Position numbers and translations under genes: made by a program
The notes under the pieces: generated by a model
Seen by the model: only the letters and a program-made list of their open reading frames with translations
What the model was told of the DNA's origin: nothing
The model's database searches: none
Part shown: piece by piece, positions 15,605 to 24,011 of the stretch
Layout: each line of letters opens with the position of its first letter
Numbering within the stretch: position 1 is the first letter of the stretch
DNA from: Oxalobacter formigenes
GTDB taxonomy: Bacteria; Pseudomonadota; Gammaproteobacteria; Burkholderiales; Burkholderiaceae_D
Length of the DNA stretch: 64,000 bases
Assembly: GCF_027158485.1 (NCBI RefSeq)
Contig: NZ_JAMKYJ010000012.1
Direction: 5' to 3' (one strand)

Positions 15605-17848
15605 ATGGTTTCTTCAGTATTGATCAGTGATGCAGTCGAACATCTGACAGCGGGACTTACTCCTGAAGACGGCAAAAAGGTGATGGAAGCCTATGTATTT
15701 GCCAAAGAGTCCTATGGTGATATCCATATTGAAAGTGGTGAGCTGGCAATTGACTATTCGAAAGCCATCGGTTTGATACTGGCGGAACTGAATACGGATT
15801 CCCAGACGCGAAGTGCCGGTTTGCTGGCTGTTTTGCCAAGATATAACCCGGAGATTGCCTCGCAAATAGAATCGCGATTCGGGGTGGAAGTATCCAATCT
15901 GGTCGATAGCGTCATCAAATTATTCAAACTGCGTGATCTCACCGGCAATCTGGAAGAGATCGCCCAGGGAAAAAATGCTGCGCAGATCAGGAAGGCACAA
16001 GCCGAAACCTTGCGCAAAATGCTTCTGGCAATGGCTGCCGATATGCGTGTCGTGATGATACGGCTGGCTGCGCGAATGGCTTCCTTGCGATATCTGGCGA
16101 AGATCAAGAAAGATACCAGTGACAGACGCCAGTATGCCAAGGAAACACTCGAAATTTATGCGCCACTGGCGAACCGGCTCGGCATCTGGCAGGTCAAGTG
16201 GGAGCTTGAAGACCTTTCTTTCCGGTTTATCGAACCGGATGCTTATAAAAACATAGCCAAAAGTCTGGAAGAAAAACGGACCGAGCGGGAAGAATTCATC
16301 CGGCTCATGATCGAACGCCTGAAAAAAGAGCTGGAAAAAGTCGATATCAGGGCGGAAGTTTATGGCCGTCCGAAACATATCTACAGTATTTATAACAAGA
16401 TGCGCGGAAAATCCCTCGATTTTTCGCAAATGTACGATTTGCGCGCCGTGCGGATTATCGTCGATGACATCAAGAGCTGCTTTACCGTACTGGATATTGT
16501 CAACAGATTGTGGACGCCGATACTGGAAGAATTCGACGATTACATTTCCCGTCCGAAGCCCAATGGTTACCAGTCTCTGCATACGGTTGTCGTTGCCGAG
16601 AACGGGCAACCTTTCGAAGTGCAGATACGGACGCAGGAAATGCACAGGCTGGCTGAATACGGTGTGGCAGCCCATTGGAGATACAAGGAAACAGGCGGTT
16701 CGACTTTCGTTGCCCAGCAGTATGACGAAAAAATCTCGTATTTGAGACAGCTTCTCTCATGGAAGACAGAAGTGGATGATGTCGTTGTCGATGAAGACAA
16801 CGCTCATAAGGAATGGGTTGAAAAGATCAAGGCAACGACACTCGATGACCGGATTTATGTGCTGACTCCACAGGCGCGAGTGATCGATTTGCCGCAGGGA
16901 GCGACACCGATTGATTTTGCCTATCAGGTTCACAGTGACGTCGGTCATCGTTGCCGGGGCGCAAGGGTCGATGGCGTCATGGTACCGCTCTCTACGCCAC
17001 TGAAAAGCGGACAAACAGTCGAAATCATCACTGCCAAGGGCGCGACAGGCAATATCGGTCCTTCCCGTGACTGGTTGAATCCAGAGTATTCCGTCAACCC
17101 CAGAACGCAGGCAAAAATCCGTGCGTGGTTCAACGGGGTCGAATATCAGGAAACCGTTGCATCTGGCCGCGGCATTATCGAAAAGCTGCTTCAGCGTGAA
17201 GGAAAAACGGCGGTCAATCTGGAAGATCTCGCACGCAAACTGGAATTTTCCAAAGTTGAAGAATTATTTTATGCTGCCGGCAAGGACAAGCTGAATCTTC
17301 GCAATGTCGAGGCGATTCTGCATGGCAATGACACACCGAAGGAGACGAAACAGGACGACGATATTATTCGCAAGAGCCGGTCGTCAAGCGTTGCCAGCGG
17401 AGCGAAGTCGGGCATTCTGGTCGTCGGAACGGAAGGCCTTTTGACCCAGATGGCAAAATGCTGCAAGCCGGCGCCACCCGATCCGATTGTCGGTTTTGTA
17501 ACTCGAGGAAAAGGGGTTTCCATTCACCGGAAAGACTGCAAGAATTTTCTGGAAATGGAAAAAAAGGCTCCCGAACGTGTCATCCAGACGGCATGGGGAA
17601 CTCCGGAACCCGATACGGTTTATCCGGTCGATATTTACGTTCTGGCCAATGACCGGCAGGGATTGTTGCGCGATGTGTCCGATATTTTCATGAGAGAGAA
17701 AATCAATGTTATCGGTGTTCATACGCAGAGCCACAAGGGTCAGGCGAGGATGTCGTTCACCGCTGAGATCGCATCGACGGACAACCTTGGAAAAGCGCTT
17801 CAGATGATTGGCGAAATCAATGGAGTGACCGAGGTAAAGCGTCATTGA
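15605..17848 (+). CDS. relA: (p)ppGpp synthetase RelA
   Basis: RelA makes (p)ppGpp from GTP/GDP and ATP on ribosomes stalled by uncharged tRNA. The 747 residues show the RelA order: a hydrolase-like N-terminal domain that has lost the HD metal site (LLAVLPRYNPEI where SpoT has LLHDVVED), the synthetase domain with GRPKHIYSIYNKM, YDLRAVRIIV, EFDDYISRPKPNGYQSLHT and EVQIRTQEMHRLAEYGVAAHW, a TGS domain (RIYVLTPQARVIDLPQGATPIDFAY), a zinc-finger-like MAKCCKPAPPDPIVGF, and a C-terminal ACT domain. The EFDD motif is typical of monofunctional RelA. It forms a pair with spoT at 40453-42720. Confidence 0.96.
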   Translation: MVSSVLISDAVEHLTAGLTPEDGKKVMEAYVFAKESYGDIHIESGELAIDYSKAIGLILAELNTDSQTRSAGLLAVLPRYNPEIASQIESRFGVEVSNLVDSVIKLFKLRDLTGNLEEIAQGKNAAQIRKAQAETLRKMLLAMAADMRVVMIRLAARMASLRYLAKIKKDTSDRRQYAKETLEIYAPLANRLGIWQVKWELEDLSFRFIEPDAYKNIAKSLEEKRTEREEFIRLMIERLKKELEKVDIRAEVYGRPKHIYSIYNKMRGKSLDFSQMYDLRAVRIIVDDIKSCFTVLDIVNRLWTPILEEFDDYISRPKPNGYQSLHTVVVAENGQPFEVQIRTQEMHRLAEYGVAAHWRYKETGGSTFVAQQYDEKISYLRQLLSWKTEVDDVVVDEDNAHKEWVEKIKATTLDDRIYVLTPQARVIDLPQGATPIDFAYQVHSDVGHRCRGARVDGVMVPLSTPLKSGQTVEIITAKGATGNIGPSRDWLNPEYSVNPRTQAKIRAWFNGVEYQETVASGRGIIEKLLQREGKTAVNLEDLARKLEFSKVEELFYAAGKDKLNLRNVEAILHGNDTPKETKQDDDIIRKSRSSSVASGAKSGILVVGTEGLLTQMAKCCKPAPPDPIVGFVTRGKGVSIHRKDCKNFLEMEKKAPERVIQTAWGTPEPDTVYPVDIYVLANDRQGLLRDVSDIFMREKINVIGVHTQSHKGQARMSFTAEIASTDNLGKALQMIGEINGVTEVKRH

Positions 17849-18036
17849 AATGCAGATATGATATTTTCACATTTTTGTTGAATTTCAGTAGCACGTTTTC
17901 CGAAGCTCTTCATCCGATTTGGGAAAACTTTTTTATAAGACAGGTTTAACTGTTAAACTATTGAAATAAACGATGCATTGGTCGGTTTTCCGTCATTTCA
18001 GGGAACGACCGAAAGACAGGAAAAGTTGGGATAATA

Positions 18037-18222
18037 ATGAAAAAATTGTATTTGTTTTTGACTACGCTTCTTCTGGGCGGCGCAATCATGTCTTACAAGT
18101 TGTTTGACACCAATTTCTCTTCCGAGGGAATACAGGAATGGGCTCTCGATGCGCTACTGATTGCTGCCATTCTCGGATTTATTGCAATGAAATGGCTTAA
18201 ACACAAAGGTAAACTTGATTGA
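18037..18222 (+). CDS. Small membrane protein, unknown
   Basis: A 61-residue protein with two likely membrane helices (residues ~4-20 and ~36-52), a short loop with acidic residues between them and a basic C terminus (KWLKHKGKLD), so both ends may face the cytoplasm. I do not recognise it. The ATG follows a weak purine-rich site (GGGATAAT). It lies 188 bp behind relA and starts a run of three membrane-related genes of unknown role. Confidence 0.55.
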   Translation: MKKLYLFLTTLLLGGAIMSYKLFDTNFSSEGIQEWALDALLIAAILGFIAMKWLKHKGKLD

Positions 18223-18331
18223 TTGTTTCACTCATGAACGTCATTTTCGTGGCGTTCATTGATGGCTTTTTCACCTTTATTAAGCTGGATTGAATCTGAA
18301 ATAATCCGCTTTCATTTTCAGGTCTGCAATC

Positions 18332-18712
18332 ATGCCTCCGCTTATCCATATCCAGTCTGTCTTTTTCAGACGCTTGTTTCTCCTTCTTGTTTCGCCTCTC
18401 TATTTTCCTCTGATTTTTGGAATCAGGTTTGTCAAGGGCGTCCTGGGCGCTTGTGCGGAATTCAGGGAGATGTTCGTTGCCGTATGGCGGGGATTTGACG
18501 AAGAGGCCGAGTTGTTGCCGTGTCCTTTTTGTGGTGGCGACGCCTTGCCTGACGGATGGCGTACACAAGGAGGCGCGTCAGGACCGTCATGCGACCAGTG
18601 TGGTGCAACAGCCTGGTCCGCCTATACCTGGAATTCCCGTATTTCCATATCGTCAAAAAACGACGATTCCAGTCAGAGTGGCAAGCAACCGCAAAATTCT
18701 GACAATCATTAA
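18332..18712 (+). CDS. Membrane-anchored Lar-like zinc-ribbon protein
   Basis: A 126-residue protein. Residues ~10-40 are hydrophobic (one or two membrane segments). Residues ~62-104 form a treble-clef or zinc-ribbon unit: LLPCPFCGGDALPDG, then CDQCGATAW, then YTWNSRI. This CPFCGG...C-x2-CGA...WN-x-R pattern is that of the Lar (restriction alleviation) family, phage or plasmid proteins that modulate host restriction. Family members usually lack a membrane anchor. The C-terminal ~20 residues are Ser/Asp/Gln-rich and probably disordered. The ATG follows CAGGTC. No restriction genes are seen nearby, so a restriction role is not supported by context. Confidence 0.6.
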   Translation: MPPLIHIQSVFFRRLFLLLVSPLYFPLIFGIRFVKGVLGACAEFREMFVAVWRGFDEEAELLPCPFCGGDALPDGWRTQGGASGPSCDQCGATAWSAYTWNSRISISSKNDDSSQSGKQPQNSDNH

Positions 18713-18929
18713 GAATCACCGTCTTGCTGCAGCATATATTAAGCTCATCAGCCAATAGGGTTTTTCTGTTATTGGTTTTTCTACTTTCGCAAGCCTGTTT
18801 TGTAACATCTTGTAAGGGATAATAATTTTTTACAGCGGAGATGGAATCAACTAGAATCTAAGCTTTTCCATAAATATGTACTAAAAACATGTTCTGTTGT
18901 TAGTGCATATTCACTAAAAAGTTTTCAAA

Positions 18930-20243
18930 ATGAAGCTTTTAAAATCTCCGTACTTGACAGCCTGTATTGCTATCCTTACGTCACTTTCAGCCTTTTTTTG
19001 CTGGATGATTCTCGATTATCACTACATGGTCGATTATTTCGTCCAGGAAAACGGCCCTGTAGAAAACGTCACTCTGGTTGCTTACGTTGTGGCGATAGCC
19101 GCCATTCTGTATTACGGGCGCAATGTCCTTTTTGTCCGGACAAGATTTGCGCTATCCATCATGCTTGCCTATATGTTCATGAGGGAAGCGGATATGCACA
19201 AGTGGTTGAACGGCCTCTCTATTTTAAAAATCAAATTCTGGCTTTCCGGTGAAATTCCCCTGATAGACAAGTTCTGGGCTGTCGTTATTCTCGTGCCGGT
19301 TTTGTGGATGCTCTACTATTTCCTGAAAAATTATGCGCGACAGGTCTGGACTGACTTCTGGCGCAAGGAAGCTTATGCCGTCAGTATTTTCGTTTTTCTG
19401 GCTGTTCTTGTCATTTCCAAGATATGCGACCGATCCCTGAACATGATGACCGAGATGTGGGGATGGCAGTTCGATATATGGCTGAAAGCACTTGTCACGG
19501 CTCAGGAAGAGTTTCTTGAATGTATTTTGCCAGTACTTGTCATGGTCGGTGTGTTGCAATATCGTGAATCGCATGAGTGGAAAGCGACATATGTCGAATC
19601 TCCCCTCTTCTCCCTGTATCTGGTCATTCTGACATCCTTAACCGCTTTGATTGTATGGGCCGTATTGCCCAGTGCCGATATGCTGAAATTCGTTGAGGAA
19701 AACGGCACGGTTGAAAATCTGACCCTGTTTTTTTACGGGGTCGCTATTCTTGTCATTGTTTTTGGCCAGATTCAGGCGCGTTTTTCCACGAAACTGGCAA
19801 CGATTATCATGCTGGCTTACATGTTTATGCGGGAGGCGGACTGGCATAAGTCGGTTAGCAGTGAAAGCATCCTGAAAATCAAATTCTGGCTTAACGGCCA
19901 GATTCCGGTATCCGACAAATTGCTGGCTATTGCCATTTTGTTACCAATTGTCTGGATGCTGGTTTATTTTGTCTGGAATTACACAAAGAAGTTCTGGAAA
20001 GCGCTTTGGGACGGAGAAGGGTATGCCGTCAGTATTCTCATGTTTCTTGTCACGCTCGTCACTTCCAAGGTACTGGATCGTTCCCTGAACATGCTGACTG
20101 AACTCTATCAGATGCATTTCCCTGAATGGCTTGTTGCCTTGCAGACTTCGCAGGAAGAATTTCTGGAATGCCTTTTGCCGATTCTGATTATTGTCGTGAT
20201 CGCTCAGTACAGGCGTAGCAGAAATATCTTTGCATGGTCATAA
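18930..20243 (+). CDS. Tandem-duplicated polytopic membrane protein, unknown
   Basis: This 437-residue protein consists of two copies of one ~216-residue unit. Unit 1 and unit 2 share ENG-[PT]-VEN-[VL]-TL (40 and 257 on), MLAYMFMREAD-x-HK (READ at 85 and 301), ILKIKFWL-x-G-x-IP (~100 and ~316), a WMLxYF membrane segment, AVSI...SK..DRSLNM-[ML]-TE (Asp167 and Asp383), and QEEFLECxLPxL (192 and 408). Each unit has about five or six membrane segments. The repeated acidic, His and Arg residues in or near membrane segments suggest an active or ion-binding site rather than simple packing. Single-unit relatives are uncharacterised as far as I know. No ribosome site is obvious at the ATG. It stands alone between the zinc-ribbon gene and the glcB leader. 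Confidence 0.8.
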   Translation: MKLLKSPYLTACIAILTSLSAFFCWMILDYHYMVDYFVQENGPVENVTLVAYVVAIAAILYYGRNVLFVRTRFALSIMLAYMFMREADMHKWLNGLSILKIKFWLSGEIPLIDKFWAVVILVPVLWMLYYFLKNYARQVWTDFWRKEAYAVSIFVFLAVLVISKICDRSLNMMTEMWGWQFDIWLKALVTAQEEFLECILPVLVMVGVLQYRESHEWKATYVESPLFSLYLVILTSLTALIVWAVLPSADMLKFVEENGTVENLTLFFYGVAILVIVFGQIQARFSTKLATIIMLAYMFMREADWHKSVSSESILKIKFWLNGQIPVSDKLLAIAILLPIVWMLVYFVWNYTKKFWKALWDGEGYAVSILMFLVTLVTSKVLDRSLNMLTELYQMHFPEWLVALQTSQEEFLECLLPILIIVVIAQYRRSRNIFAWS

Positions 20244-20398
20244 ATGCCCGAATGTGTTTTATGAAATTTGCTTTTGGATAATTTGTTCGGTAAAAGATAA
20301 GAAAGTTGAACGAGTAAACAGTTTTTTATTGGAAACATGGCGGAAAGAGGCCGTTTAATTGCATTAAGCGGACAGTTGTACAAAAAAATAGTATGTCA

Positions 20399-20426
20399 TT
20401 GATGGACTTTATTGCTAACATATATA
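20399..20426 (+). promoter_or_regulatory. Likely sigma-70 promoter of glcB
   Basis: TTGATG (20399-20404) and TATATA (20421-20426) are 16 bp apart. Transcription would start near 20433, giving a leader of about 247 nt before the glcB ATG. Confidence 0.55.
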
Positions 20427-20433
20427 CCCGTAA

Positions 20434-20680
20434 AAAGAAGTAACCCTTCTCTATGCGCACAAGTCGTGTTCACACCAAGAATACGCGTTTGAAACGGGCC
20501 ATTAGGCAACTGCATCAGACAACGCATGATTGCCCGCCCGGACAGAGCTGCAGTAAGAGTCTGCGCCTGTTATTTGCGCTTATATATGAGCCATTCAGTG
20601 AGAATTGCCAGGCTGACCGCAGGGCGAATGGCACCGATAGAGTTGTCAACACGCACAGATTAGGACAAGAGAAACGTTAT
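20434..20680 (+). promoter_or_regulatory. Long structured 5' leader of glcB
   Basis: About 247 nt separate the putative start of transcription from the glcB ATG. Several helices are visible: AGAAG/CTTCT at 20436-20450; a nested hairpin GGGC (20496-20499)/GCCC (20536-20539) with inner GGCAA (20505-20509)/TTGCC (20530-20534) and CAT/ATG; and GCCATTC (20590-20596)/GAATGGC (20626-20632). This is more structure than expected of plain intergenic DNA and suggests a cis-regulatory RNA. I do not recognise a known riboswitch class in it. The whole leader is also open in the glcB frame from ATG 20453, but that extension has low-complexity basic composition and no ribosome site. Confidence 0.45.
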
Positions 20681-22864
20681 ATGAGTGAACGTACAAAATG
20701 CTACCGCTTGCAGGTAGCCGATAGTCTTTACCGTTTTATTGAAGAAGAAGCACTTCCCGGAACGGGAATCGATAGTGATACATTTTGGCGCGGTTTCGAT
20801 TCCATCGTACATGAAATGGGTCCGAAAAACCGGGCTTTGCTGGCAGAGCGTGAACGTTTGCAGGAAGAACTGGACAACTGGCATCGTCTGAATCCAGGCC
20901 CTGTAAAGGATATGTCCGCTTACAAGGCATTTTTGAATGATATCGGATATCTGGTGCCGGTTCCCGCCGACGTCAGAATCGATCCGAAAAATATCGATAC
21001 CGAAGTTTCCACACAGGGAGGCCCTCAACTGGTCGTTCCCCTGACGAATGCGCGATACGTGCTGAATGCCGTCAACGCCCGCTGGGCAAGCCTGTACGAT
21101 GCTCTGTACGGTACCGATGCCATCAGCGAAGAAGATGGCGCCACACGCGGAAATGCATACAATCCCGTCAGAGGCCGCAAGGTTATCGCTTTCGCGCGCA
21201 AACAACTCGATGAATTTATCCCGCTGGTATCCGGTTCTCATCTGGATGCGGTCAGGTATTATGTCAAGGATAAAAAACTGGCCGTTGTCCTGAAAGATGG
21301 TTCCGAAACAACGCTGAAACAGCCGGAATGGCTGGCAGGCTATACAGGAGACGCTGAAAATCCTGCTTCCTTGCTGTTCAGGCAGAATTACATGCATATC
21401 GATCTCCAGTTCGATAAAAATGATCCGATCAGCAAGGATGATCCTGCCGGTATACGCGACATCATTCTTGAAGCTGCAACGACCACCATTTTAGACTGTG
21501 AAGACGCTGTCGCTGCAGTCGATGCAGAAGACAAGGTCGTCATTTACCGGAATCTTCTGGGCGTCGTGAAGGGCGATTTGCAGGAATCCGTTGCCAAAAA
21601 CGGCACGACTTTTGTACGCCGCCTGAGCAAGGACCGCGAATACCAGTCCGTCAATGGTGAAAAATTCACATTGCCGGGCCGCAGCCTCCTTTTTGTCCGT
21701 AACGTCGGATTGCTGATGAACAATCCTGCCATACTGGATGAAGACGAAAACGATATTTTCGAAGGCATTCTCGATGCTGTTGTCACGACACTGATCGTCA
21801 AGCGCGATCTGGAAAACAAGATCAGTTCGAGAGCCGGTTCCATTTATATCGTCAAACCGAAACTGCATGGCCCGAAAGAAACGGCTTTCACAAACGAACT
21901 GTTCAACAAGGTTGAAAAACTGCTTGGCATCGCTCCGAATACCGTCAAGATCGGCATTATGGATGAAGAACGCCGTACCAGTGCCAACCTGAAAGCCTGC
22001 ATTGCAGAAATCCCGCAGCGTCTCGCATTCATCAATACAGGTTTCCTTGACCGTACCGGCGATGAAATCCATACTTCAATGGAAGCCGGCCCGATGATCC
22101 GCAAAGGCGACATGAAAAAAACGCCATGGATCAGTGCCTACGAAATCAACAACGTTCAGGTCGGACTGGAATGCGGCATGCGTGGCGTGGCGCAGATCGG
22201 CAAGGGCATGTGGGCCGCTCCGGATCTGATGGCTGACATGATTGCCGTAAAAGGCGACCATCTGAGAGCGGGCGCCAATACGGCATGGGTACCGTCGCCG
22301 ACGGCAGCCTGTCTGCACGCGCTGCATTATCATCAGGTCAATATCGAGAAGACGCAGGCCGAAATGGAAAAACAGCCTTTCGTAAACGTACTCGACGACC
22401 TTCTGACCATTCCGGTAACCGACCAGCCAAACTGGTCTGCTGAAGAAATCCAGCAGGAACTGGACAACAATGCGCAAGGTATTCTGGGTTACGTCGTTCG
22501 CTGGGTCAATCAGGGTATCGGCTGCTCCAAAGTACCTGACATTCGCGACATCGCCCTGATGGAGGACCGCGCAACGCTGCGTATTTCGAGCCAGCACATC
22601 GCCAGCTGGCTGCGTCATGGCATCACCAACGTTCCTCAGGTCATGGATACCTTAAAGAGAATGGCTGCCGTGGTCGACCAGCAGAATGCCGATGATCCGA
22701 CATACCGGAAAATGACCGAAGACCTCGAACATTCTCCGGGATTCAGAGCTGCTTGCGATCTGGTTTTCAAGGGATTGTCACAGCCATCCGGCTATACCGA
22801 TCCACTGCTCCAGAACTGGAGACAGAGAGCCAAGGAACAGTTCAGGTGCTGTTGTTGCTCGTGA
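20681..22864 (+). CDS. glcB: Malate synthase G
   Basis: GlcB condenses glyoxylate with acetyl-CoA to malate; it is the monomeric G isoform with a TIM barrel. From ATG 20681 the product is 727 residues, the usual length, starting MSERTKCYRLQVADSLY. Landmarks: TTTILDCEDAVAAVDAEDK, RSLLFVRNVGLLM, YIVKPKLHGPKE, KIGIMDEERRTSANLKAC, ETDEIHTSMEAG-type segment (GDEIHTSMEAGPM), GLECGMRGVAQIGKGMWAAPD and AWVPSPTAACLHALHYH. The frame extends 76 codons upstream, but conserved sequence starts only at 20681. No glyoxylate cycle or glycolate gene is adjacent. The last residues (CCCCS) are unusual. A terminator follows. Confidence 0.95.
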   Translation: MSERTKCYRLQVADSLYRFIEEEALPGTGIDSDTFWRGFDSIVHEMGPKNRALLAERERLQEELDNWHRLNPGPVKDMSAYKAFLNDIGYLVPVPADVRIDPKNIDTEVSTQGGPQLVVPLTNARYVLNAVNARWASLYDALYGTDAISEEDGATRGNAYNPVRGRKVIAFARKQLDEFIPLVSGSHLDAVRYYVKDKKLAVVLKDGSETTLKQPEWLAGYTGDAENPASLLFRQNYMHIDLQFDKNDPISKDDPAGIRDIILEAATTTILDCEDAVAAVDAEDKVVIYRNLLGVVKGDLQESVAKNGTTFVRRLSKDREYQSVNGEKFTLPGRSLLFVRNVGLLMNNPAILDEDENDIFEGILDAVVTTLIVKRDLENKISSRAGSIYIVKPKLHGPKETAFTNELFNKVEKLLGIAPNTVKIGIMDEERRTSANLKACIAEIPQRLAFINTGFLDRTGDEIHTSMEAGPMIRKGDMKKTPWISAYEINNVQVGLECGMRGVAQIGKGMWAAPDLMADMIAVKGDHLRAGANTAWVPSPTAACLHALHYHQVNIEKTQAEMEKQPFVNVLDDLLTIPVTDQPNWSAEEIQQELDNNAQGILGYVVRWVNQGIGCSKVPDIRDIALMEDRATLRISSQHIASWLRHGITNVPQVMDTLKRMAAVVDQQNADDPTYRKMTEDLEHSPGFRAACDLVFKGLSQPSGYTDPLLQNWRQRAKEQFRCCCCS

Positions 22865-22916
22865 AGTAAAGAAATGAGTGAAAACAGGATTTGATTGTTT
22901 CCACAAGGTTTTATTG

Positions 22917-22953
22917 AACAGCTTTCCGATTCGTTCGGGAAGCTGTTTTTTTA
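22917..22953 (+). terminator. Terminator of glcB
   Basis: AACAGCTTTCCGA (from 22917) pairs with TTCGGGAAGCTGTT around TTCG, followed by seven T residues. Confidence 0.88.
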
Positions 22954-23013
22954 TACACGGAAGAATCTGTCGCCCTGGCTAAACCGGAATATATCGACAG
23001 GGATGGGAAGGAC

Positions 23014-23047
23014 AATAAAAAAGCCTCGAAACAATTGTTTCAAGGCT
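23014..23047 (-). terminator. Terminator of tRNA-Leu
   Basis: On the minus strand AGCCTTGAAAC and GTTTCGAGGCT form an 11-bp stem with one mismatch and an AATT loop, followed by a T-run. It lies 34 bp downstream of the tRNA. Confidence 0.82.
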
Positions 23048-23080
23048 GAATAGGTAGAATCAATAAATTGCCAAGCGTTA

Positions 23081-23167
23081 TGGTGCCGGGAGCCGGAATC
23101 GAACCGGCACGGTGTTTCCACCGGCAGATTTTGAGTCTGCTGCGTCTACCAATTTCGCCACCCCGGC
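23081..23167 (-). tRNA. tRNA-Leu (anticodon CAA)
   Basis: The minus strand gives an 87-nt class II tRNA with acceptor GCCGGGG / CTCCGGC-type pairing, GCGAAATTGGTAGACGC D-arm, anticodon stem-loop CAGACTCAAAATCTG with CAA, a long variable arm (CGGTGGAAACACCG) and T-arm GGTTCGAATCC, plus encoded CCA. It decodes UUG. Confidence 0.96.
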
Positions 23168-23216
23168 AACGCTTGAGCATTATCGCTGATTTGCCTCTGG
23201 AGAGCAACTGAAACGC

Positions 23217-23528
23217 TTATTTTTGAGGGAGTTTTGTGTCTAAAATCGTAAAATGTTCCACGACTGGTGGACGGACGAAAAAAGGGCCGACTACACCACG
23301 CCATTGGAGGAATGCCGGAGATCCACGAAAGTCGATGGTATGGTTTTCCAGCGAGGCCCAGTAATTCATCAGAACGTAACGTTCAGGCGATTCAAGGCAC
23401 TTGTTGATCTGGTAACCCACGAAACCTTTGGCGTTGATAAGGTGTTCCTGGATGCCGTGTTCGATGGCTTTGTCGAATTCGGCCTGCTTGCCGGGATGAA
23501 TCAGAATGTCGACCAGTTCAAGGATCAT
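23217..23528 (-). CDS. ABM-fold (antibiotic biosynthesis monooxygenase-like) protein
   Basis: A 103-residue single-domain protein with the dimeric ferredoxin-like ABM layout: MILELVDILIHPGKQAEFDKAI (first strand and helix), GFVGYQINKCLESPERYVLMNYWASLENH (middle strands) and VVEHFTIL (last strand). Family members include small monooxygenases and heme- or quinone-acting proteins, but many have no known substrate. The ATG has an AGGA site 8 bp upstream. It is 30 bp behind mutT on the same strand and probably co-transcribed. Confidence 0.75.
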   Translation of the reverse strand: MILELVDILIHPGKQAEFDKAIEHGIQEHLINAKGFVGYQINKCLESPERYVLMNYWASLENHTIDFRGSPAFLQWRGVVGPFFVRPPVVEHFTILDTKLPQK

Positions 23529-23558
23529 GTTGTTTTCCTGTCCGTAAAAGAATTTATT

Positions 23559-24011
23559 TTAACATTGGGTGCTGATGACTGCATTAAGCTGACTTGCCAA
23601 GCCTGACGCTGTCGGATAGCGTATGTCGTCGATCCACTTGACGAGCGGGATCGTTGCAGGCAGCAAGGGCTCGACGTGGATCGATCCCTGCCATGAGAAT
23701 TTCTGGCCTTCCCGGCTTTGAGGAACACCTTTCCAGTCATGGCTGATGTAGAAATGCAGGCGAACATGGGCATGGGGATAGACGAATTCAACACCACACC
23801 ATGGATCGGCTGAAGCGATGGCGATTCCCAGTTCTTCCATGAATTCGCGTTTGAGTGCTTCTTCGATCGTTTCTCCGGCCTCGACTTTTCCACCGGGAAA
23901 TTCCCAATACCCTTCATAAGGTTTGCCGGCAGGTCTTTCGGCAAGCAGGATATCGCCGTTGTCTTTCATCAGAATGCCGACGGCGACATCGATCGGATCG
24001 TTTTTTTTCAC
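23559..24011 (-). CDS. mutT: 8-oxo-dGTP diphosphatase MutT-like Nudix hydrolase
   Basis: MutT-type enzymes remove oxidised dGTP from the nucleotide pool. The 150-residue protein has the canonical Nudix box GGKVEAGETIEEALKREFMEELGI at residues ~41-64 after an AVGILMKDNGDILLAERP strand, and the WEFPGG lead-in typical of MutT. It starts with GTG; the GTGA overlaps the ruvB stop codon, so translation is probably coupled. Other small Nudix enzymes look similar, so the exact substrate is inferred. Confidence 0.85.
   Translation of the reverse strand: MKKNDPIDVAVGILMKDNGDILLAERPAGKPYEGYWEFPGGKVEAGETIEEALKREFMEELGIAIASADPWCGVEFVYPHAHVRLHFYISHDWKGVPQSREGQKFSWQGSIHVEPLLPATIPLVKWIDDIRYPTASGLASQLNAVISTQC

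Noticed and set aside
20434..20680. Glycine riboswitch before glcB
   Set aside because: I looked for the conserved glycine aptamer core and did not find it; the leader is reported only as an unclassified structure.
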